Positions 24,550-37,332 of a DNA stretch of 64,000 nt are shown one piece after another. Position 1 is the stretch's first letter; each line of letters starts with the position of its first letter. The notes below the pieces were generated by a model that saw only the letters and a program-made list of their open reading frames with translations, was not told where the DNA came from and did no database searches. The stretch spans positions 2,542,001-2,606,000 of the forward strand of contig JAHRBC010000007.1 in assembly GCA_022702545.1 (NCBI GenBank). Direction: 5' to 3'. The position numbers and the translations under genes were made by a program. The stretch is from Phycomyces nitens. Its lineage: Eukaryota; Mucoromycota; Mucoromycetes; Mucorales; Phycomycetaceae.

Positions 24550-27053
24550 TCAATTAAAGAAATGAAACCAGAAACGAATGTACCCTTCGTTATTCGCTCG
24601 CCCACTTCCAGTTGCCCCATTATTGGTATTTGGGTTTATGGACACAATCTCTTCGATCCTCTTTTCCTTGTCATCCTCAACTGGTTTCTTTTGAGACCAG
24701 AAACTAAACCTCACAGCAGGCGATTTCTTTACTGGTATAGAATCAGGTGAAACACTGACGGTAGGAGCTGTGGCGTGGCGTGGAATGGAAGCGAATTTGG
24801 TGTCATTGACGGAAGCCACTGGAGGAGGGGGAGGAGGAGGTTTTTGGTAAAACTGGCGAAAGAGTGCAGTTGTGAAGCTGTCGGTTGCCTTTGGTACTTC
24901 AGCTGGTGGAGCAGGCAGAATTGTGGACACAGACGGGGCAGTGTCTGGATGTAGGGTGGATATCCAAGGAGTGATACTGGCGTAGTGTGGTACAGTGTCA
25001 AGTTGGAAGACAGGAAGAGGGGCATCGATTGGTTCAAATGCGTGTCTTGTGTGATGAAACCCAAGGCGTCGATGGGTGTGTCTCTCACTGTCATCTCGAC
25101 TGCCCTCGTCTCGTCGCTTGGAAGGTGTGGGTGTCCAGATGGGACTTTCTGGTAATTTGGGGTGCCTTGGGCTGTGGGTAGATGCAGAGTCTTCATACAC
25201 AAAACTCTCTGTTATTTGTTGTGAGGGTTGTATTTGGTTGTCTTGATGGCTCAAAGGAGATTCAAGCATAGGTTGGGATGGCGATTTAGGGAGTGTTTCT
25301 GCGCTACTGGCAGGGGACGTTTGGTTTGTTAGTAGACTCATTTGGTCCAGAAAGTCCCCTTCGCTGTCCACAATGGTCGTGGTGGTCAAAGCCATGCTTG
25401 ATCGCCTACTAGTAGACTCTGAATCTGGCATGTCTGTTCGCTGGTATTGTTTAAAAGGCCATTTGGAGTAGGGTTGAAAAGGAATCATGGCGAGATTGGA
25501 CATGTCAAATGAATTACGATCCTGGTTAAACGTGTTTCTCATTACATGGCTTCGCGTGGCCACTTCCAAAGCAGTCGGTGGACGGATCTGCCGAGAAGAT
25601 TCAACGGCATGGCATACAGCTGCTATTGGTTCTGTTGCGGTTTCGACAGAGCTTTCTTGTGGGGATTGGGGAATGATGATAGCATCTGTGGTCGTTGTTG
25701 GGCTGGCCGTGATCATGATGTCTGTTGCTAGCTTTGTGTATGTGACATTTGGATCAATATCGGTAATAAAGGGATGACTTAGGGCATCTTTTGCTGTTAT
25801 TCGAAGTTCCGGGGTAAATACTAGACATTGGCGAACTAGGTCTAATAGTGGTTCAGAGTCACAGGGAACGACGGTCTCCAGTGGTTTTGGTAACAGCTAT
25901 AGGCTATTTTATGAGTAACAGAATCAATGTGAAATGGGTAGGTAAGCACAGTAGATGATAATAAAAGCCCATCGTACCTGAGGAAAATCAAACCCAATCT
26001 TGTGAGCCAATCTGACACCTTCTCTCCATTCGCCCTTGTCTGCTGGCAAGGTGACAACAGACGGGTCTGGAGGCAGCTCAATGACCGAGGCCTTCTTTCT
26101 CGCAAATCCAGGGCTGACTCGCTTCTCTGGCCTGGCTCTTTTGCGAACAAAGGTCTTTTTGCCAGGACTTCCCATCACTTGACAAATACGGTATAATTGA
26201 TCGATCTCCGATTGGCCAGGGAATAGCGGCTGTAGAGTAATGAGTTCGGCAATAATGGCACCTACAGCCCAGAGGTCAACAGAGGCAGCATAGACCGGGG
26301 AACGCAAGAGTACCTCGGGGGCCCTGTACCTAATAATCCCACACAATCAGCAATGAGCCAAAGAATAAAAAAAAATCGGCTCGAGGCCTTACCATCTAGT
26401 GCTGACATAGTCTGTGTAAGGTGGTTTGCTGTTCAATTCTCGCGCTAGACCAAAGTCAGCGAGTTTAATGATGGGACCAGATTGACTCGATCCAATCAAT
26501 AGGTTTTCTGGTTTCATATCTCGATGGAATATGTTGTGTTGATGAACGTGGGCAAGGGCAGCCAGCATTTGTTGCCTACAAAGGCCAGTAAGTACAGGAT
26601 CTAATCAAGAGCTAAAGTGTCCTACACAATATCTTTGATTTCTTGGTTGGAAATTGTCGTGTCTTCTTCTCGCCGTGTCTTGATCAGTTGGTAGAGATTG
26701 CCATGATCCATAAACTCCATCACAAAATACAGATCATTGACTGGCGAAAGAAAGCTGTCATAGAGCTGGACAATGTTGGGATGGGCTGGCATTTGGCCAA
26801 GAAGCTTGATTTCTCGAAGATCGTTGCATTCGGAGGAATCACTGAATTTTTTCTTCATCACTTTGACTGCAACCTTTTTTTTTGTTTTTTGATGTGTGTG
26901 TGTGTATTTTTTGAAATGTTATGGTTCTTTTTGCTTGATGCTTACAATGTGTTGAGTTTCTTTGTTTTTGGCACGATGGACAGACCCAAAGGATCCATTG
27001 CCGATCTGTTCTAGGAATTCATATTCATCGTGAGGGTCGGCAGTCTTTGTCAT
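24550..27053 (-). CDS. RCK-family Ser/Thr kinase (MAK/ICK/Ime2-like), 5 exons, 745 aa
   Basis: Exons on the minus strand are 27053-26946, 26873-26626, 26575-26393, 26329-25978 and 25896-24550, summing to 2238 nt in frame. The kinase domain fills the first ~360 residues: glycine loop [30 protein letters not shown], then activation-loop TDY before VSTRWYRAPEV. TDY is the dual-phosphorylation TxY form of MAK/ICK kinases, relatives of yeast Ime2, which drive meiosis or ciliary control. A basic insert ([14 protein letters not shown]) interrupts the C lobe. The remaining ~370 residues are disordered, Ser/Thr/Pro-rich with a run of seven prolines, as is usual for this family. All catalytic residues are present, so it should be active. 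Substrates are unknown. CDK-like assignment is firm; the precise subfamily is inferred. Confidence 0.88.
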
Positions 27054-27355
27054 TATAGGGTAGAATGAGCACAATTTGTGCAAGTGTGTAGTACGAAATG
27101 TGTAAAGGAAGAGAGAGGTGCAAGCAAAATTGACTTGGAATTAGGTTATTTAAAAAAAATCGTATTTTGTTGACATGGGATCATGCGGGAAAGGACGGTG
27201 TCATTAATTAAATGTGTATATAAATAAAGAAAGATATATATATATACACATATATTTATCCTTGTTTTTAATGCTTTTTTGCATGGAGTTTATTTGATGG
27301 AGTTTTTTGTGTTATTTTTACAGTTATTTACAATAGTAACATGTTCATTAGATAT

Positions 27356-27591
27356 TTATTGCGAACGACGGCGACGAATATCAGGATCACTCCAGAGCTT
27401 ATGGATCATACTACCGATTCCACCTGTGAAATGCAGATTATGTAAAGACGATTATTAGAATCTAAATTTCCACCAAAATTATCATCCCATTTATTATATA
27501 TGTGTTTACCAACTAGACAGACAGATACAACGGTGACCAGAGGGTAGACCTCGACAGGGACATTCTTTTTGTTAAGGCGGCTGAGAATCAT
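27356..27591 (-). CDS. NDUFA4/MLRQ-like mitochondrial inner-membrane miniprotein, 49 aa
   Basis: Two exons (27591-27510 and 27423-27356) join across an 86-nt intron, giving 49 residues. The order is a short basic N terminus (MILSRLNKKN), then PVEVYPLVTVVSVCLVGG with one membrane span, then KLWSDPDIRRRRSQ. The pattern 'Pro-rich start, single span, short motif ending in asparagine- or serine-proline-aspartate' is typical of the NDUFA4/MLRQ/B12D family, small subunits associated with respiratory complex IV or I. It is shorter than the usual 70-85 residues, having lost most of the tail. The splice sites and composition are good; the family call rests on short motifs. Confidence 0.6.
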
Positions 27592-27766
27592 GATTACAAA
27601 TAACTTGGAATACCTTTAATTGAGTCTCTTCTTTTATACCCAAATATCATCAAGAAAGCATAAATGACATCACCCCCCAGGCTAAGCATTGAACTCCATC
27701 AGCAATGCATAGGCTCTAGTCATCTTATTGAAACATTAATGCCAGTTGTTTGATTCGTCTTTGGCT

Positions 27767-30700
27767 TTATACCTGGTCTTTGAGCTTCTCCTTGTTTAGA
27801 AGGTAGTTCAACAGCGAAAAGGTTAGCTGGAACCATTGGCGTGCTTTGGCGGGATCATGAGCGCTGTAGAAAGGAGAGTAAGATCCACATGATTGTATTT
27901 GGAGAATACACACGCACTAGGAAAAGGCAACACCTTCATTCCAGGTAACCACAACGATGTAGTACAGTTCATCTTGGGGGTAAGTCTTTACAAATGTTCA
28001 TCGTAATAAGTATATATTTCTCTCTCTTTTTAAACATCCGATATTAACAAGATAATTACTTGACAATTCAAATACAAGACGATCTTTTGAAGGAACTCCA
28101 GTGTCCTTGGCTTGTCATGCTCAATTGAGATTGCAAGCCAGAGTCTGGTCCATTTTGCACATCGCTCTACTTCTTCTGTCTTTTGGCGTGCATGGAATAG
28201 ACCGATCAGAGCCTAGCAACGACTATTTTAGACCAACTCCACATTTATATACCCCAAACCTCGAGTGCTCTCATGACATCTTGAGAAAGTTAGTCTTTTG
28301 TAATGTGTGTCGAGATATATTTACTTGAGACAGGACATTTGGCTTGTACGAGCACAGCTACAGCAGAACATTTACCATCAACTTCTTGTTGGCTCTTGTC
28401 TCCTTTATTTCACCTGTCATTCTTCCACATATTCGTCCTGCAGAAGCATTCTCGGAATTATGGGCATATGCCTTAGGGAGAAACAAGTGTAATTAGGCTA
28501 ATAAAACAGACCAAAATTATGGCATAGAAATCTAGCAAATCGCTTGCCTCAATTGCTTTTGTGGCTTCTTCATAACAACCATGCTTGACCATTGCTTCTA
28601 TTTCAAATAATCGCACAATGCTTCCCCATCCGTCTTTGGGGTGCTTTAGTTGACTCGCAATACCAGATAAATCCTCACACACGTTGTCCTTGGTTCAAAA
28701 AATGATTGGTTCCCTCGTTCTCAATGATAGGCAAGGGATATACCATTAGAATATACCTCTTTGGGAAAGTCCGACAAGACATATGCAGCCGCACACATTA
28801 AAGCGCACACTTGTCGTCTGTCGCTATTGATTCGGTTGCCATCCAATCTGCTCAACTATAGGAAAAGCAGTCAATGACAGGATGATAAGGCTTGTTGGCT
28901 TGTTGGCATGTTGGGCTTATTGGGCTTGCCTTGTAAGCGACCAGGATAAAGCGGTGTCCAAAGTAAGATATCCCCTTTTCATAGCACTGGAGCCCAAGGT
29001 TCCATGCTGAGCACATTACAGCAGTTTTGTTATTGAGATCCTTGATTTAATTTTTTCAGTACCTGTGCTCAAGAACCATTCCAAGGTTTTCATTTCCAAA
29101 CAACCTTGCTGTTGTGTGTGTACCAATACCTCAAGCCCTAGAATATAAAACAAGGGTTGGGGGTCTGGTCATATAATGATCTCGATTACCTCGGTAAAAC
29201 ATGTCTACCAGCTCTCTCTGTTCATCTCTATCATTCAGCATTTGTTTTCAAGAGGGTTGTTAATTAAGAAATCTCTGTAATTAACTACACTCAACTCTCT
29301 GTCCAATTTCATGTCTTTGGCCGCACAAAGTTTGATTGACCACCTAAAGGGAGTACTCAGTAGTCTGAAACATATTGTATCATTGTAGCATGCCTCGTTA
29401 GTGTCAGAATCTCCAGACACGTGGGGTTTCTAGGGCTGGTATTGCAATAGCGGTCCCAGGCATGGCCAAAGACACATTGAAGAAGTTTAGGTTGGGATGC
29501 CTAGCACAAGGAGACTTAGCAAGGGATTGACAAAGGAGATGTGTTTGTTCCTTGCCATAAAAGATTGCTTTGCGACCATTAGAAGCACCTTGGTTTCCAA
29601 ACCCTCTGAACAAACCAAGGTTTCTAAATATACTTGGGCTAGATAAAGCGATTATTAATACAAACTTGTTTTTGAGTTTCGATCAATTCACCCTTGTCCC
29701 ACATGGACAATTGTATGCAAATGTCAAACAATACTAGATTATCTTCCAAAGTGAATGCACTGGCCGAAAAGCTTTCAGACAGACAATGAAGGGCCTTTTC
29801 AGGCTGCTCGGTTTTCAGATAGCACATTGCTAATTTTCTAAACAGGATTTTAATTATATAGATTTGACATTTATTTGGTCTACCTGGCAAGAACAAGTGT
29901 ATTTTGGTCCTCTGAAAACACAGAGAGGCATATAGACCAGGTATGCTTATACCACACCAAAGCCTGGCTATAATCTTTTCTCTTGAAAAAAAAAACTTTC
30001 TTTTTAACAAGTACAAACAGTATGTGTGTGTGTGTGTGTTTTTTTTTGGTACCTCGTATAGGCAATCGCCTGCTCTCCACATTAGCTAGGAATAAACGTG
30101 TCAATATTTACAAAATTTCCAGGGTTTCATCATAAACCATTTGAAATAACTGCAAGTCCATGGTACTCATTTGTTCTCGCAAGAGGTACACCTCTATAGA
30201 GTGTTTCAGTAATACGCTTACAATGGGTGTCTTGTACAAACCATTCATTGTCGATTGAACAAAGTCATCAATTGCAGAATTGTCGCTAGAGACATATCTG
30301 GCAAGGAAAGCAAGTTTGAAAAGAGATAGGGTCTGAAAGGTGGCCAAATCATCAGACTTTGGATAACTGGTGCCTAGACTTCTTTGTATAGCCAAGTCTA
30401 GCCCACTGACAAGTGTATCCAATCTACAAAACATGTATTTGTAACAAGACTCTAGACATGTATGTGTGTCTTACTGAATGTGATTCTGGAGACTTTTCAA
30501 TAGGTACATAATCCTAGATTATACACATATTAGTATCGTGTTATTTGCTGTGCTCAATGGTTAAACATGAGACTCTAGTTACATATACATGTCTCCTTTT
30601 TGGATAAAATAGTTTTCCATGGCTTCAAAGTAGACTGGCAATGCTTGTAAGTAATAAATCTTTTCAATTATCGGTTTTACCTTTTTCAATATTGGGCTGA

Positions 30701-32453
30701 TCTGGATTTTCTGCATTGATAAAAGCAAGCAGTCTTGCTGTGTAATACCCCAACGAGTTGTGTGTGTCCTAATGGAGAAATTGAAAACACTAATGAAATC
30801 TCTTGCTCATCAAGATTGATAGACTGGCTTATTACCACTAAAACTGACGAAATGAGGCTGGAAAGACTGGACGACAGGGCGTCTGGCAGCCCATCAGATA
30901 CTCTTTGCAATAGTTCGGCTATAACAAGGAGTAAGCTGATATGGCCTTTAATACGATGACTTACTTGCAAGTTCCAGCAGATCCTCCTGGAATTGGAAAA
31001 GTAAGAATTTTTATTATAAATCAATCAAAATGTTATTGTACTTGCCTGTAGATACTTGTTGCACATTGAAATATCAATCTTTGCGGCGGTTTTGGCTAGC
31101 CACCAAAGAGAGTCCTTGGCAGAATGCCGTGAAAGCTCAGCGCCGACATTAAGACACAATCTTAATATAAATTCTGTCTATGGCATCAAACATCAAACAT
31201 CAAACATCAAACTGTCAAGCGCGTATTTGTGTGTGTACGACAATTAAACAATATCTTGCCTACCTGCTGTGTTTTAGCCTCGTCTGATATGGAAATGAAG
31301 CCTATTACCAATAGACACATGTGTATCAATAAAGACGTGCGTTTCTTTATTAGACTCGTATACCCAAGCTCTCATTTACTAGTTTTTCAACATTGTCCCA
31401 TTCTCCACGTCTGGCCGCCTGTTTGATTTAATTAAACTGGTCAATATCCAAGTGGGTCCACAAAATGTATTTACGAGTTCTGCCATAAACATGGCCAATT
31501 CAGCGCCATTGTCATGCTGATCTGGCCATTGTCTCGTATTTTCAGAGGCCAGGATTTTGGTGGATTTCTTCTTCTTGCACTAAATATTAAGACATTTGTA
31601 GCCAAAGTATTCAATCCTTACTCGCATGGCTTCTTCAAATCCTTGGTCGGCCCTCTCGTATTCTCCACAATCTAAGATGGAGACCATTTTCAATGGTGTG
31701 TGAATAAAATGAGGATTTCTCCGTGCTGGTTACACTGATGCTCACTTATCCACGCCTTGGCAACTTTTGTGGCCATGTCCATGTGCAGAGACAACACTTT
31801 TTTTATACATACATATATATCAAACAATAATTGTTTTTAAATTAGAGTGATGGCCCAAGCCAAGAATGAGCATTTGTCTTTATCCAGAAAGTAATTGTTA
31901 TCATTTATACCACTATCTTGCTCTGTGGCTCCCAATTGAATCATGTAATAGCCAACATGTCGCACTAAAAAAAATAGCACCTTTATCATTAGACTTTTTT
32001 TTTTTAAAAAAAAAAACAGAGTAGATTGACAATCAACAAACAGAGGATTACGTAGGGCATGTAAAATGCACACATCTTTTGTGTCTAGTCCATCCCGAGC
32101 AAGACAAACAGCCGCGTTCCAGAGTTGAATGCCTGTCGATAAGATTATGACTAGTGTGAGTATTGCCGACAGACTAAAGACGTCTTGAACTGCAGACCTT
32201 TGCTGTAAAGCAGATCTGGTTGGGTTCCACAGCCTTTGTCCTTGATAATTATGTCGATTGATTTTTGCATTCGATAGAGATAAGAGATTATCCGCTCTGG
32301 CTCAAGCTCCTTTGTCATCTTTATTACTTGGCTTGCAACTTCTTTAATAGAGAAAAAAAAACCGGGCTCTTAACGATCTCAAGATGTCTTTTGCTTAATA
32401 ATCATCTTACCCACCAAGTCTAGCTGCTCAGATACTACTTGTGGTGAACTCAT
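27767..32453 (-). CDS. SPO22/ZIP4-like (TEX11-type) meiotic TPR protein, many exons
   Basis: A large intron-rich gene starts at ATG 32453-32451 (MSSPQVVSEQLDLVG) and ends near a TAA at 27767-27769 (KEKLKDQV). SPO22/ZIP4 proteins are TPR-rich scaffolds of meiotic chromosomes that promote crossovers and synaptonemal-complex assembly. Family-like blocks read in order: GIQLWNAAVCLARDG; VRHVGYYMIQLGA; HMDMATKVAKAWIS; CGEYERADQGFEEAMR; ARRGEWDNVEKLVNESL; GYYTARLLAFINAENPDQPN; RKLAMCYLKTEQPEKALHCL; WNLGLQCYEKGISYFGHRFI; QVCALMCAAAYVL. These match the SPO22 domain pattern (LWN, then R-H-A/G-Y, then KxxKAWL repeats). I did not fix every exon border. Another TPR protein is the main alternative. Confidence 0.65.
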
Positions 32454-32810
32454 GGTCTTGGAATACATGCAATAGATCATGGCCCTCTGTCTTGTTGATT
32501 TATAAAACAGGCTTGCTGACGTGAGCAGCACTCACTGATGATGTGTATCTATTGGCATTACATTTTTCTTGAATTTTTTTTAAAAAATAAAATAAAAACT
32601 GGCAATAGATTCCCAGGGTGCTCTTGAATAAACACTCTCTCATTCTACATCTACTGGTTTCAAAACATTGATGGTTTCAATCCAATTTTTGAAACATTGG
32701 CAGATTGAACCCCTGTGACTATTATTTTTGACAAGTACCTTTCCCAAGCCACGTCGCGTGCTTTGGCCAGGCCTACTTGTTTTCACCCCCTCTTCTTTAT
32801 TTCTTCACCC

Positions 32811-33254
32811 ATGTCGAAAAAACCACAAGCAGCCGAGGTGCTCATCCGTCTCCTTGTCAGTGCTGGAAAGGCTTCTCCCTCACCACCCGTCGGCCCCGCT
32901 CTGGGTGCCCGTGGTGTAAAGTCCATGGATTTCTGCAAACAGTTCAACGACAAGACCAAGCATATTGTGCCCGAAACACCTATGCCTACCGTGATTACGA
33001 TCAAGCCCGACCGGACATTCACATTTGTCGTAAAGACTCCTCCCACCACCTTTCTCCTCAAGCGTGCAGCAGGCATCACCAAGGGCGCCTCTACAACTGG
33101 CACTGAAGTGGTCGGCACTGTCACCTTGAAGCATGTGTACGAAATTGCCAAATTGAAGCAGCAGGACAACAATCTGAAGCACCTGTCACTCGAGAGCATC
33201 TGTAGCAGTATTATTGGTGTTGCAAAGAGTGTTGGCATTCAGGTTGTCCATTAA
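32811..33254 (+). CDS. MRPL19: mitochondrial large-subunit ribosomal protein uL11m (MRPL19-type), 147 aa
   Basis: A single-exon protein that is bacterial-like L11 throughout. The N-terminal domain has IRLLVSAGKASPSPPVGPAL and GVKSMDFCKQFNDKT, the region that binds large-subunit rRNA and the L10 stalk base. The C-terminal rRNA-binding domain follows (LLKRAAGITKGAS, ending SIIGVAKSVGIQVVH). Fungal mitochondrial homologues are about this length and often lack a cleavable presequence. I chose ATG 32811, which begins MSKKPQAAEV as in fungal relatives. The frame is open further upstream, but only from a GTG. It is divergent from the SPO22/ZIP4-like gene, with ~360 bp between start codons that must hold both promoters. 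Confidence 0.93.
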   Translation: MSKKPQAAEVLIRLLVSAGKASPSPPVGPALGARGVKSMDFCKQFNDKTKHIVPETPMPTVITIKPDRTFTFVVKTPPTTFLLKRAAGITKGASTTGTEVVGTVTLKHVYEIAKLKQQDNNLKHLSLESICSSIIGVAKSVGIQVVH

Positions 33255-33741
33255 ACAAAAAGAAAATATCAGAAACCCAAACAAACAAAAAAATACGACT
33301 ATATACACATATATATATATATTACACGCTACATGTACGATTGAGAGAAAGGGACGTTATTTTTTTTTAAAGAAAAGAAAAAGATGAACAAGAGAATGGA
33401 GCTCAAGGGGCATGTAATGACAAGGTCATTATGAGATTCCTTTGTATTTTTATAGACTGTACACTTATTTCAAATGGCATTTAAAGACAATAGAGGAATA
33501 AAAAAAGCTCAAGTATAAAGGCTCATGGCATTGCATCACAGTGGGTGGAGGGAGGGGGACCAACAAGACCCTTTTTTTTTAATGTTTTATTTTATTAATG
33601 CTTAAAACATAAAAAAAGTGACTTTGGATTGGGGACAAACTGGGTAATAATAAAATATCCAAGCGCGCGCGCGGGGTTCCTGTTTCATTGAGTAGAGTGC
33701 TGGTCTCTTTTGATCAACACATCCTGATCTTCATTGCCAAG

Positions 33742-35611
33742 ATGCATCGAGTCATTTCACAAGTCACACGGCAATCCTCCGTACGGCCGTTTAGTACAAG
33801 TCCTTTGAGATCATACAAAGACTACTATCTGACCAAAGCTCACAATAGTAGTAGGTTGGGAACCCACAAATGATACGGCTGTTTATAGAGCTGTTCGTTA
33901 GATAATCTGCTGCGTCTTGACCTCGTAAAGTCCAAACAGCTCGTGGGTAAGACTAGACTAGAATAGACTGGGCTGAATGTTGCAAAAATAAATATAAATA
34001 AAATGTTTGTGAATAGGGGCCTTGAGTTCAAGAGGCACACGCGAAAAGAATGAAGACGAGTGGAGTGCAGTGACCCTAGAGCTCTTGCCAGGAAAGAATC
34101 TGAGGACAATGGACAAGACATCCAATAGAGCATATTTTGGAATCTTTGATGGGTAACAAATAAACAACTGTCATGTATTTAATAATGTTTAAATACTCTT
34201 TTATATATTTAGCCATGGTGGTCCAAGTGTTTCAGAGTGGTAATACCTTTTGTATTTGTACATATTTGTACATATCGAAAGCTTAAATTGTTCGTACAAA
34301 TATAGGCTGGCAAAATCACTTCATGAACGAATCGAGACAGCTTCTTTGGATGATTTGCCCGAGGTTCTCAAGAGACTGAGGACCTTTGGCGGATACTTTA
34401 AGCGGTTCAAGGTTCCGGATATCTTTAAAAACTTGGTAGATCAACAAGGTCAGCGTCTTGCGGGGGTGACGGATAGTGACATGAGTGTTGAACAGAGGAT
34501 AATGCTTGGCTTCCTGTTGGCCGATGTGGCCTGCCTTGACTGTGTCCTGCCAAACGAAAAGCAGGAACACGAGGGATCCACTGGAAGTATAGCCATCATA
34601 GAACCTCATGATGACAGGGCATTTTGGGAAACCCAACGTTACGATATCATTGTGGGGCATGTGGGTGACACCCGGTAAGATTGCTATATATCGTCTTACT
34701 TTTTCAAACACATGAAATACATCAATTCTGTACTGTGCTGTACTGATCTTTCACAAGTATCTTGCTCTGCGAATCTTCTTCCGGAGAGGCGCTTGCCCTA
34801 ACTACCGGAGATCATCATCCTGGAAACCCACTTGAGCAAGATCGACTACGGAAGTTGGCTGGCTATGTCACCACAGACTCATGGGGTGATGATCGGATAC
34901 TGGGCCTGTTGGCAACGAGCAGGGCATTTGGAGATGCCAAACTAAAGAGATATGGCGTGTCTTCTGAGCCTGATATCGTACGCCATACAGTCGATCTAAA
35001 AAATCCAGCCGCGTTCATGGTAAGCATAATAATAATAATGGCTGACAAGCCAAAAAACCTTATGATTTTATCTAGGTCTTGGTGACAGACGGAGTGACTT
35101 CGGTGATGTCCGATCAAGAGGTTGTTGACATTGTAAGCCTTGATTTCTGCAACCATAAAAAGCCAATACTGAATTTTCTGCAAGGTTAAACAATACAAGG
35201 ACCCTACTACAGCTGCAAAGCACATCGTGGACCTTTGCGACCAATTCGGAAGCGAAGACAATATCACGGCCGTGGTAAGTTGTTTAGGTAGTACGGGTTT
35301 AACTTTGGGTTCTCGTTCCTTTTACCTATATATATGTATTATATATATATACATATATTATATATATTATATACACACACACATTATAATATATAGTATA
35401 TAATACCCACACATTGATTATTATTGTTATTATTATGATTATTTTATTTATTTATTTACTTATTAATTTATTCTTACAAATGTACAAAATTCCATACACA
35501 ATAAAGGTTGTTCGTTTGAAGGATTGGGGAGCAAGAATGAACGACCTGACGCTCGATTTACGCAAGTATCGCCTGGCAAACTCTCCCATGAGCAGTAGAC
35601 AATCTTGGTAG
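33742..35611 (+). CDS. PP2C-type protein phosphatase, PTC6-like, probably mitochondrial
   Basis: PP2C enzymes are Mg/Mn-dependent Ser/Thr phosphatases. Metal-binding motifs read in order: SSRGTREKNEDEW, FDGHGGPS split by introns, GHVGDTR, then VLVTDGVTSVMSDQE, and GSEDNITAV near the C terminus. A long insert between helices and a Leu-Ala-rich stretch fit the PTC6 type, which acts on mitochondrial targets. The first exon (MHRVISQVTRQSSVRPFSTS) looks like a mitochondrial presequence. Well-supported exons are 34017-34152, 34213-34239, 34306-34674, 34758-35019, 35076-35132, 35185-35274 and 35507-35611. The join between the first exon and 34017 is unresolved: a coding stretch (LDNLLRLDLVKSKQLVG) lies between, but a 34-nt intron would be needed. 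Confidence 0.85.
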
Positions 35612-35632
35612 ACCAGCAAGCAGAAACATCAA

Positions 35633-35669
<37 letters not shown>

Positions 35670-36040
35670 CATCTAAATATATTTATGTGTATTTTTTTTT
35701 ATATTTTATATTTTGGCGTAACCCCTTCTTTTCAATCTTCTGTTTGGTTACATGGCTGGCCGTTTATTTTTCTTCTTCTTATCCTTAAAAATAATAATAA
35801 TCGTCTAATTCTTTGTTTCCTTCTCTTTCACTCTAATTTTCTTTTGCTCTTCTCTTTATATATACATATTATATAATAATTATCAATCACCGCTTTTTAT
35901 TTTATATTTTATAATATACACATTTAAAATATATTGTTTTTGCACATCCACTGCCTCTTCTTCTTCTTCTTCTTCTTTATTTATTTTTTATATACCTCTC
36001 TTGCAACCCAGACGCATCTCCACGTTCATCTCATTATATC

Positions 36041-37216
36041 ATGTCATCTGAAACTCACTTGCCAGACTCAATGTTTGAAGATGATGCCTTGGCTGCCACT
36101 CAGTCATTAGAAGAAGAATTGCTTGGCCAGGGCTACCTCATGGAAACACCACTTGGATCATCTCTTGCAGCCGAACTCCAATCTGCCACCTCACCTCGTC
36201 TCAATGCCAGCCACATGACCTCTCTTGCCATGGAGACCAGTCTCTCTACACCCTTGCAAGGTTCCTTTGGTGGCACGTTTAGCACACCAAACTATGATCC
36301 AAAGATCCCCATTACAGAAGTCCCCACAGAACATCCTATAAACCTTAAGCGAGTCATATCAGGTGAAGAGGCTCTGTTTGATATAAACGCTGGAGTTTCT
36401 CCTCTTCAATGGAGTGGTTTCACAGGCAATTATGGACGTAGCCGAAGAAGTTCCTTCTCTTCCACCTGGTCATCACTCGACCAAGACGACTATGACCCAT
36501 TCGAGGCCCTCAAAAAGCAGCTAGAGGAGTTAAATTCGGCGGTCTGGGAAACAAAGACGCTCCACAAGCGACTCCTAAACACACTGGTGGCAGATGAAGC
36601 TCTGCAGACCAGGAAACCTGATTGCGAAAGCTCGTTGTCTGGACAGAAATCTGAGCCTCTTGAGATTGTGATCAACTCTGTAGCCGAAAAAATCAAGCTC
36701 ATTTCCAGTGACCGTGAGAAACAGGTGAAGAATCTAGAGGGAATCGACAGAATGATAAGAAAAGAGATGAGTGGAATGAACCTCGAGACAATCAAAGAGC
36801 TCGAATCCATGGCAGGACACATGAAGTTGACCCTGCACGACAAGCAGTATTCGTATGAGAACCCTTTGCCAGTTATGCGCACACTGAATCACGAGACATG
36901 CTCTGTGGTGGGCACACTCGAAGAACTAAAGGAACTCATGTACGTCAACAAGCACCAGGTCCAGGAGCTCAACTCACGGCTGCGATCGATTGCCAAGACT
37001 GTACATGAGGTGCGAAAGGAGATTCGACGGATAAATAAGTTTATAGAAGAGAAGGATAGTGACGAGACAGTTGTCTTGGAAAAGGGTGAGGTGCAGACAC
37101 GTGTGGACGAGATTCTGTGGGGATTGGATGACGTGAACAGAGACAACACAAAAAAACTGAGGCAGATGCAGTTGTTCTGGGAGAGTCAAGAAGTAGTTGC
37201 AGCCAGTGCTTCATAA
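36041..37216 (+). CDS. unknown coiled-coil protein, 391 aa, intronless
   Basis: A single uninterrupted frame from ATG (MSSETHLPDSMFEDD) to TAA. Residues 1-150 are acidic and Ser/Thr-rich, and include RSRRSSFSSTWSS, a likely phosphorylation site. Residues about 155-380 are strongly heptad-like and charged (FEALKKQLEELNSAVWETK; LEELKELMYVNKHQVQELNS; EVRKEIRRINKFIEEKD), predicting long coiled coils with a break near residue 270. No signal peptide, membrane span or enzyme motif is visible. The build suggests a structural or adaptor role (cytoskeletal or kinetochore-like), but this is a guess. It is intronless unlike its neighbours. The pyrimidine-rich 3' flank supports the gene end. Confidence 0.75.
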   Translation: MSSETHLPDSMFEDDALAATQSLEEELLGQGYLMETPLGSSLAAELQSATSPRLNASHMTSLAMETSLSTPLQGSFGGTFSTPNYDPKIPITEVPTEHPINLKRVISGEEALFDINAGVSPLQWSGFTGNYGRSRRSSFSSTWSSLDQDDYDPFEALKKQLEELNSAVWETKTLHKRLLNTLVADEALQTRKPDCESSLSGQKSEPLEIVINSVAEKIKLISSDREKQVKNLEGIDRMIRKEMSGMNLETIKELESMAGHMKLTLHDKQYSYENPLPVMRTLNHETCSVVGTLEELKELMYVNKHQVQELNSRLRSIAKTVHEVRKEIRRINKFIEEKDSDETVVLEKGEVQTRVDEILWGLDDVNRDNTKKLRQMQLFWESQEVVAASAS

Positions 37217-37217
37217 C

Positions 37218-37299
37218 TGTCTCTCTCTCTCTCTCTCTTGTTTCTTTTATATTTATATTTTATATCTTTTTCTTCTTCTTTTTTGTTGCTTGTATCTTT

Positions 37300-37332
<33 letters not shown>

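Noticed and set aside
32715..32810. N-terminal extension of mitochondrial uL11
   Set aside because: The extension begins at GTG, lacks similarity to the family, and the ATG at 32811 gives the expected N terminus.
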